Source of the DNA: Prado023 sp032123675
Lineage (GTDB): Bacteria > Actinomycetota > Actinomycetes > S36-B12 > CAIYMF01
NCBI GenBank assembly: GCA_032123675.1
Contig: JAQBEX010000197.1
Span: 1 to 7,818, forward strand
Direction: 5' to 3'
DNA: 7,818 nt
Shown here: one piece after another, positions 4,992 through 7,818 of the stretch
Layout of the letters: every line of letters starts with the position of its first letter
Position numbering within the stretch: the stretch's first letter is position 1
Translations under genes and position numbers: made by a program
The notes under the pieces: generated by a model
What the model was told of the DNA's origin: nothing
The model's database searches: none
What the model saw: only the letters and a program-made list of their open reading frames with translations

Positions 4992-6854
4992 ATGAGCACT
5001 AGTGATCTCCGTCACGTGGAGGACCCGTCCAGCCTCGGACCGACCCAGCGCGCAACCTCGCTCGCGCGGATGCGGGCGACCACCCCGGAGAATCCGCTCG
5101 ACCTGCTGGTCGTGGGTGGTGGCGTGGTCGGTTGCGGCGCCGCCCTCGACGCCGCTGTTCGTGGCCTGTCCGTGGGCCTGGTGGAGGCTGGCGACCTGGC
5201 CTCGGGGACATCGAGTCGATCCTCGCGCCTGGCCCACGGGGGCCTGCGCTACCTCGAGCAGCGGGAGTTCGCACTCGTGCGCGAGGCGCTGACCGAACGC
5301 GGGCTGCTGCTCGATCGGCTCGCCCCGCACCTCGTCCGGCCGGTCCCGTTCCTGCTTCCGGCCAGCGGTGGGGTGGAGCGCTCGTACATGGGCGCCGGCG
5401 TGGCGCTCTACGACATGCTGTCGCGGATCGGTGCCTACGGCGGCACGATGCCCCGGCCGCGGACCCTGTCGTCGGCTGCTGTGCATGGCCTGGCTCCCGG
5501 TCTGCGAGTCGACGCGATGGAGGGGGCGGTCCGGTTCCATGACGCCCAGATCGACGACGCGCGCCACACCCTCGCCCTGGCCCGCACCGCCGCGGCGAGG
5601 GGCGCCGCGGTGGCCACGGGCGTGCAGGTCGTCGACCTGATCAGGGCCCAGGCAGGCAACCCGGCTGATGTGCGGGCTGCATCCGGTGGGGGCACCCACA
5701 TGGAGCCGTCCGATCCGTCCACCGGTCCGGATGGGGGGAGGGCCAGCGCACCGCACCGACACGCACCGCACCTGCACCTGCCGCACCTGCTCGAGCACCA
5801 CGACGGCACTGACAGCGTTGCGCGCGTGGCCGGGGCGCTCGTCCGCGACGCGTCCACCGGCGAGGAGTTCCTCGTGCACGCCCGGGTCGTCCTCTCGGCT
5901 GCCGGCGTCTGGACCGATGACCTCGTGGCGATGGCCACCGGGGAGCCCACCGGTCAGAGTGTCCGGCGCAGCAAGGGCGTGCACCTGGTGGTGCCCCGGC
6001 GCAGCTTCCGTTCGTCCATGGCAGTCATCGCGCGAACGCCACACAGCGTGCTGTTCCTGCTGCCGTGGAGCGAGCACTGGCTGATCGGGACGACCGACAC
6101 CGACGATGACGGCCCGCGGGAGTCCCCCGGTGTGACGGGCGAGGACGTGGAGTACCTGCTCGGCCAGGCGAACCGATGGTTGTCCCGGCCGCTGGTGCAT
6201 GAGGACGTCATCGGTGTGTACGCGGGCCTTCGACCGCTGCTGTCGGCGGGGCAGGGCGACACCACCCAGCTGTCACGGGAACACGCCGTGATGCTGCCGG
6301 TCCCGGGGTTCGTCGCCATCGCCGGCGGCAAGTACACGACCTACCGGGTGATGGCCGCCGATGCGGTCGACGCCGCCGCCGACCAGCTGCCCGGCCATGT
6401 GGAGCCGTCCTCGACCCACGAGGTCCCGCTCGTGGGCGCCGACGGGTTCCGTGAGCAGTGGGCGGGGCGGGTGCGCCGCGCCCGGGCCGCGGGTCTGGAC
6501 ACGATCTACGTGGAGCGGCTGCTCCGTCGCCACGGAGACCGGACCGAGGACGTGCTCGACCTCGTCGCCGCCGACCCCAGCCTGGGAGCTCCCCTGCATC
6601 CCGATGGCCGGGTCATCCGCGCCGAGGCGGTGATCGCCGCCCGGGACGAGGGGGCGCGGTCGCTCGGCGACATCCTGATCCGGCGCACCCGCCTTGCGGT
6701 TCAGACCCGGGACCGAGCCGCCACAGCGGCCCGCGACACCGCCGAGCTGGTCGCCCCGATCCTCGGCTGGGACGACCAGCGCATCGCCGCCGAGATCGAC
6801 GCCCTGGGCGTCGAGCAGCCCAGGGTGCCCCGGCACCAACCCCCCAGCTCCTGA
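4992..6854 (+). CDS. glpD: FAD-dependent glycerol-3-phosphate dehydrogenase with His-rich insertion
   Basis: GlpD oxidises sn-glycerol 3-phosphate to dihydroxyacetone phosphate at the membrane, passing electrons through FAD to quinone, and feeds glycerol and lipid-derived carbon into glycolysis. The FAD-binding Rossmann motif is DLLVVGGGVVGCGAALDAA (37-55). The family signature SGTSSRSSRLAHGGLRYLEQ follows at 71-90, then LVRPVPFLLP (114-123). AAGVWTDDL (303-311), WLIGTTDTDDDG (363-374), YAGLRPLL (410-417) and GGKYTTYRVMA (445-455) complete the oxidase domain. About 478-605 is the helical C-terminal domain. At 620 residues it is longer than M. tuberculosis GlpD2 (about 585 by memory). The surplus is a low-complexity insert at about 222-275 with seven His in 16 residues (255-270). 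ATG 4992 is preceded by GGGAAGA (4977-4983) at eight bases. A later Met (residue 27) would still keep the FAD motif, but the N-terminal residues PTQRATSLARM resemble the family start. Regulation may involve the repeat cluster upstream. Confidence 0.96.
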   Translation: MSTSDLRHVEDPSSLGPTQRATSLARMRATTPENPLDLLVVGGGVVGCGAALDAAVRGLSVGLVEAGDLASGTSSRSSRLAHGGLRYLEQREFALVREALTERGLLLDRLAPHLVRPVPFLLPASGGVERSYMGAGVALYDMLSRIGAYGGTMPRPRTLSSAAVHGLAPGLRVDAMEGAVRFHDAQIDDARHTLALARTAAARGAAVATGVQVVDLIRAQAGNPADVRAASGGGTHMEPSDPSTGPDGGRASAPHRHAPHLHLPHLLEHHDGTDSVARVAGALVRDASTGEEFLVHARVVLSAAGVWTDDLVAMATGEPTGQSVRRSKGVHLVVPRRSFRSSMAVIARTPHSVLFLLPWSEHWLIGTTDTDDDGPRESPGVTGEDVEYLLGQANRWLSRPLVHEDVIGVYAGLRPLLSAGQGDTTQLSREHAVMLPVPGFVAIAGGKYTTYRVMAADAVDAAADQLPGHVEPSSTHEVPLVGADGFREQWAGRVRRARAAGLDTIYVERLLRRHGDRTEDVLDLVAADPSLGAPLHPDGRVIRAEAVIAARDEGARSLGDILIRRTRLAVQTRDRAATAARDTAELVAPILGWDDQRIAAEIDALGVEQPRVPRHQPPSS

Positions 6855-6856
6855 TC

Positions 6857-6880
6857 CAGCGGCTCCGGCTCGGCCCGCTG
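6857..6880 (+). terminator. Candidate glpD terminator hairpin
   Basis: CAGCGG (6857-6862) pairs with CCGCTG (6875-6880), and inside it CCG (6865-6867) pairs with CGG (6871-6873) around a GCT loop. It begins two bases after the glpD stop. No T-tract follows. The three further CCGCTG copies downstream could pair with the same left arm, giving alternative folds. Confidence 0.5.
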
Positions 6881-6916
6881 CCTGAACCGCTGCCTGAACC
6901 GCTGGGCGGACCGCTG
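6875..6916 (+). repeat. 12-bp periodic repeat, four CCGCTG units
   Basis: CCGCTG starts at 6875, 6887, 6899 and 6911, exactly 12 bp apart. The first two units are identical (CCGCTGCCTGAA), while the spacer in the third has diverged (GGCGGA). The array is non-coding, lies between glpD and the aldehyde dehydrogenase gene, and ends 14 bp before the latter's -10-like element. Confidence 0.75.
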
Positions 6917-6930
6917 ACCGGGCGGCGCGG

Positions 6931-6936
6931 TAGCCT
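6931..6936 (+). promoter_or_regulatory. Candidate -10 element for a leaderless aldehyde dehydrogenase transcript
   Basis: TAGCCT fits TANNNT and ends six bases before ATG 6943, the spacing expected when transcription starts on the A of the start codon. No Shine-Dalgarno sequence is visible before this ATG, which supports a leaderless message. No clear -35 element was found. Confidence 0.5.
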
Positions 6937-6942
6937 GCCTGC

Positions 6943-7818
6943 ATGAGTGTCGACACCTCGATCCCGCTCCGACCTGGCTTCGACGTGGACCTCGTCGAGA
7001 CCCTGCTCACCATTCCGGTGCTCCACCCGGGGGCTGAGCGCCATGCGACGTTGGCGCCCTTCGACGGCATGCCGCTCGTCGAGGTCCCGTACTCCTGCGT
7101 GGCGGACGTCGACATGGCCTTCGACACCGCCAGGCAGGCACAGGTCCGGTGGGCCAGGACGGAGGTCGCGGACCGCAAGCGGATCATGCTGCGTTTCCAC
7201 GACCTGCTGCTGTCCCACCGTGACGAGGGCCTGGACCTGATCCAGTGGGAGACCGGCAAGACGCGGATGGACGCCCTCAAGGAGATCCTTGGGGTGGCTA
7301 CTGTGGCACGGCACTATGCGCGTGACGCTGCGCGCCTGCTGGCGCCGGACCGCATGACCGGGATCTTGCCGGTGCTGACCAAGGTGACCGTGGAGCGTCG
7401 GCCGGTGGGGGTCGTGGGCAACATCGCCCCCTGGAACTACCCGCTGTTCCTGGCCGGCGCCGATGCCATCCCGGCGCTGATGGCGGGCAACGCCGTGGTG
7501 CTCAAGCCGGACCATCAGACCCCGTTGACCGCGCTCTGGGTCGTCGACCTCCTGCACCGCGCCGGGATCCCGCCGCGCGTCATGCAGGTCGTTCTGGGCT
7601 ACGGCCCCGAGCTGGGCCCGGAGGTCACCGAGCGCGCCGACTACATGATGTTCACGGGTTCCACCGCGGTCGGAGCGACGATCGCCGGCCGGTGCGGGGA
7701 GCGGCTGATCGGCTGCTCGATGGAGCTCGGCGGGAAGAACCCGATGATCGTGGTCGACGATGTCGACCCGGGTCGCGCCGCCGAGATCGCCGTGCGCGCC
7801 TGCTTCGACAACGCCGGG
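6943..7818 (+). CDS. Aldehyde dehydrogenase, probable succinic semialdehyde dehydrogenase (GabD2-like), 3' truncated
   Basis: 292 codons are visible and the frame runs off the right edge. The protein belongs to the NAD(P)+-dependent aldehyde dehydrogenase superfamily: VGNIAPWNYP (158-167) with the catalytic Asn165, NAVVLKPD (183-190) with the cofactor-binding Lys188, FTGSTAVG (237-244) and MELGGKNPMIV (260-270) with the general base Glu261. The nucleophilic Cys, expected a few residues beyond FDNAG, falls outside the window. The LIGCSMELGGKNPMIV and RACFDNAG stretches look closest to M. tuberculosis GabD2, which oxidises succinic semialdehyde to succinate, linking GABA or 2-oxoglutarate decarboxylation to the TCA cycle. 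Other aldehydes cannot be excluded. A full protein would be about 500 residues or slightly more, so roughly 55-60% is shown. ATG 6943 is chosen because of the -10-like TAGCCT just before it; there is no ribosome site. It follows glpD by 88 bp with a hairpin between, so it is probably a separate transcription unit. Confidence 0.9.
   Translation, partial: MSVDTSIPLRPGFDVDLVETLLTIPVLHPGAERHATLAPFDGMPLVEVPYSCVADVDMAFDTARQAQVRWARTEVADRKRIMLRFHDLLLSHRDEGLDLIQWETGKTRMDALKEILGVATVARHYARDAARLLAPDRMTGILPVLTKVTVERRPVGVVGNIAPWNYPLFLAGADAIPALMAGNAVVLKPDHQTPLTALWVVDLLHRAGIPPRVMQVVLGYGPELGPEVTERADYMMFTGSTAVGATIAGRCGERLIGCSMELGGKNPMIVVDDVDPGRAAEIAVRACFDNAG

Noticed and set aside
4860..6200. Long open frame on the minus strand (446 codons) opposite glpD.
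   Set aside because: It is a mirror of glpD, with no family motif and no ribosome site of note.
6273..7557. Two minus-strand open frames opposite the glpD 3' end and the aldehyde dehydrogenase.
   Set aside because: They run against two well-supported genes and consist of low-complexity Arg/Gly/Ser sequence without motifs.
1..7818. Mobile element, CRISPR array, tRNA/rRNA genes or prophage remnants.
   Set aside because: No transposase or integrase, no regular direct repeat with spacers, no tRNA-like fold or rRNA sequence was seen; base composition looks even throughout.

Overview
The window looks like chromosomal DNA from a high-GC actinobacterium. GC is about 70% by eye with strong G/C at third codon positions. 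It carries a WhiB-family protein, which is essentially confined to Actinobacteria, and a GroEL with the His-rich tail typical of actinobacterial GroEL1. The gene order groEL1 > < whiB3/whiD > guaB2 > guaB3 matches, in relative orientation, the order I recall from Mycobacterium tuberculosis. I cannot name a genus. A suborder such as Micrococcales or Propionibacteriales is only a guess. No phage, IS, CRISPR, tRNA or rRNA signal was seen. This is mostly a core, conserved neighbourhood.

Layout. Positions 1-185 are the 3' end of groEL (+), closed by a long hairpin at 201-242. whiB lies on the minus strand (349-663), convergent with groEL. A 192-bp divergent intergenic region (664-855) separates it from a MerR-type regulator (856-2019, +) whose C-terminal half looks like a cobalamin-binding light-sensor module of the CarH/LitR type. 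After hairpins at 2042-2096 comes the guanine-nucleotide pair guaB2 (IMP dehydrogenase, 2189-3712) and guaB3 (3734-4849), only 21 bp apart and surely one operon. A 142-bp gap (4850-4991) holds four DnaA-box-like sequences in one orientation. It is followed by an FAD-dependent glycerol-3-phosphate dehydrogenase, glpD (4992-6854), with an unusual His-rich insertion. An 88-bp gap with a hairpin and 12-bp repeats leads to a NAD(P)-dependent aldehyde dehydrogenase close to succinic semialdehyde dehydrogenase GabD2 (6943 to the window end, truncated before its catalytic Cys).

How the genes relate. The left part is stress and redox control (chaperonin, Fe-S WhiB protein, possible B12/light regulator). 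The middle is purine synthesis: GuaB2 makes XMP from IMP, while GuaB3 is a paralogue lacking the catalytic Cys. The right part is central carbon metabolism: glycerol 3-phosphate oxidation and semialdehyde oxidation. Each block seems to be its own transcription unit except guaB2-guaB3. No gene-free stretch exceeds 300 bp; the gaps are 186-348, 664-855, 2020-2188, 4850-4991 and 6855-6942, and each is described below.

Most worth a second look: (1) the MerR/B12 protein sitting where sigD lies in M. tuberculosis; (2) the motif TTGCAnAA, found three times and only in the whiB/merR divergent region; (3) the DnaA-box cluster upstream of glpD, with two pairs each spaced 21 bp; (4) the loss of the catalytic Cys in GuaB3; (5) the His-rich insertion in GlpD.
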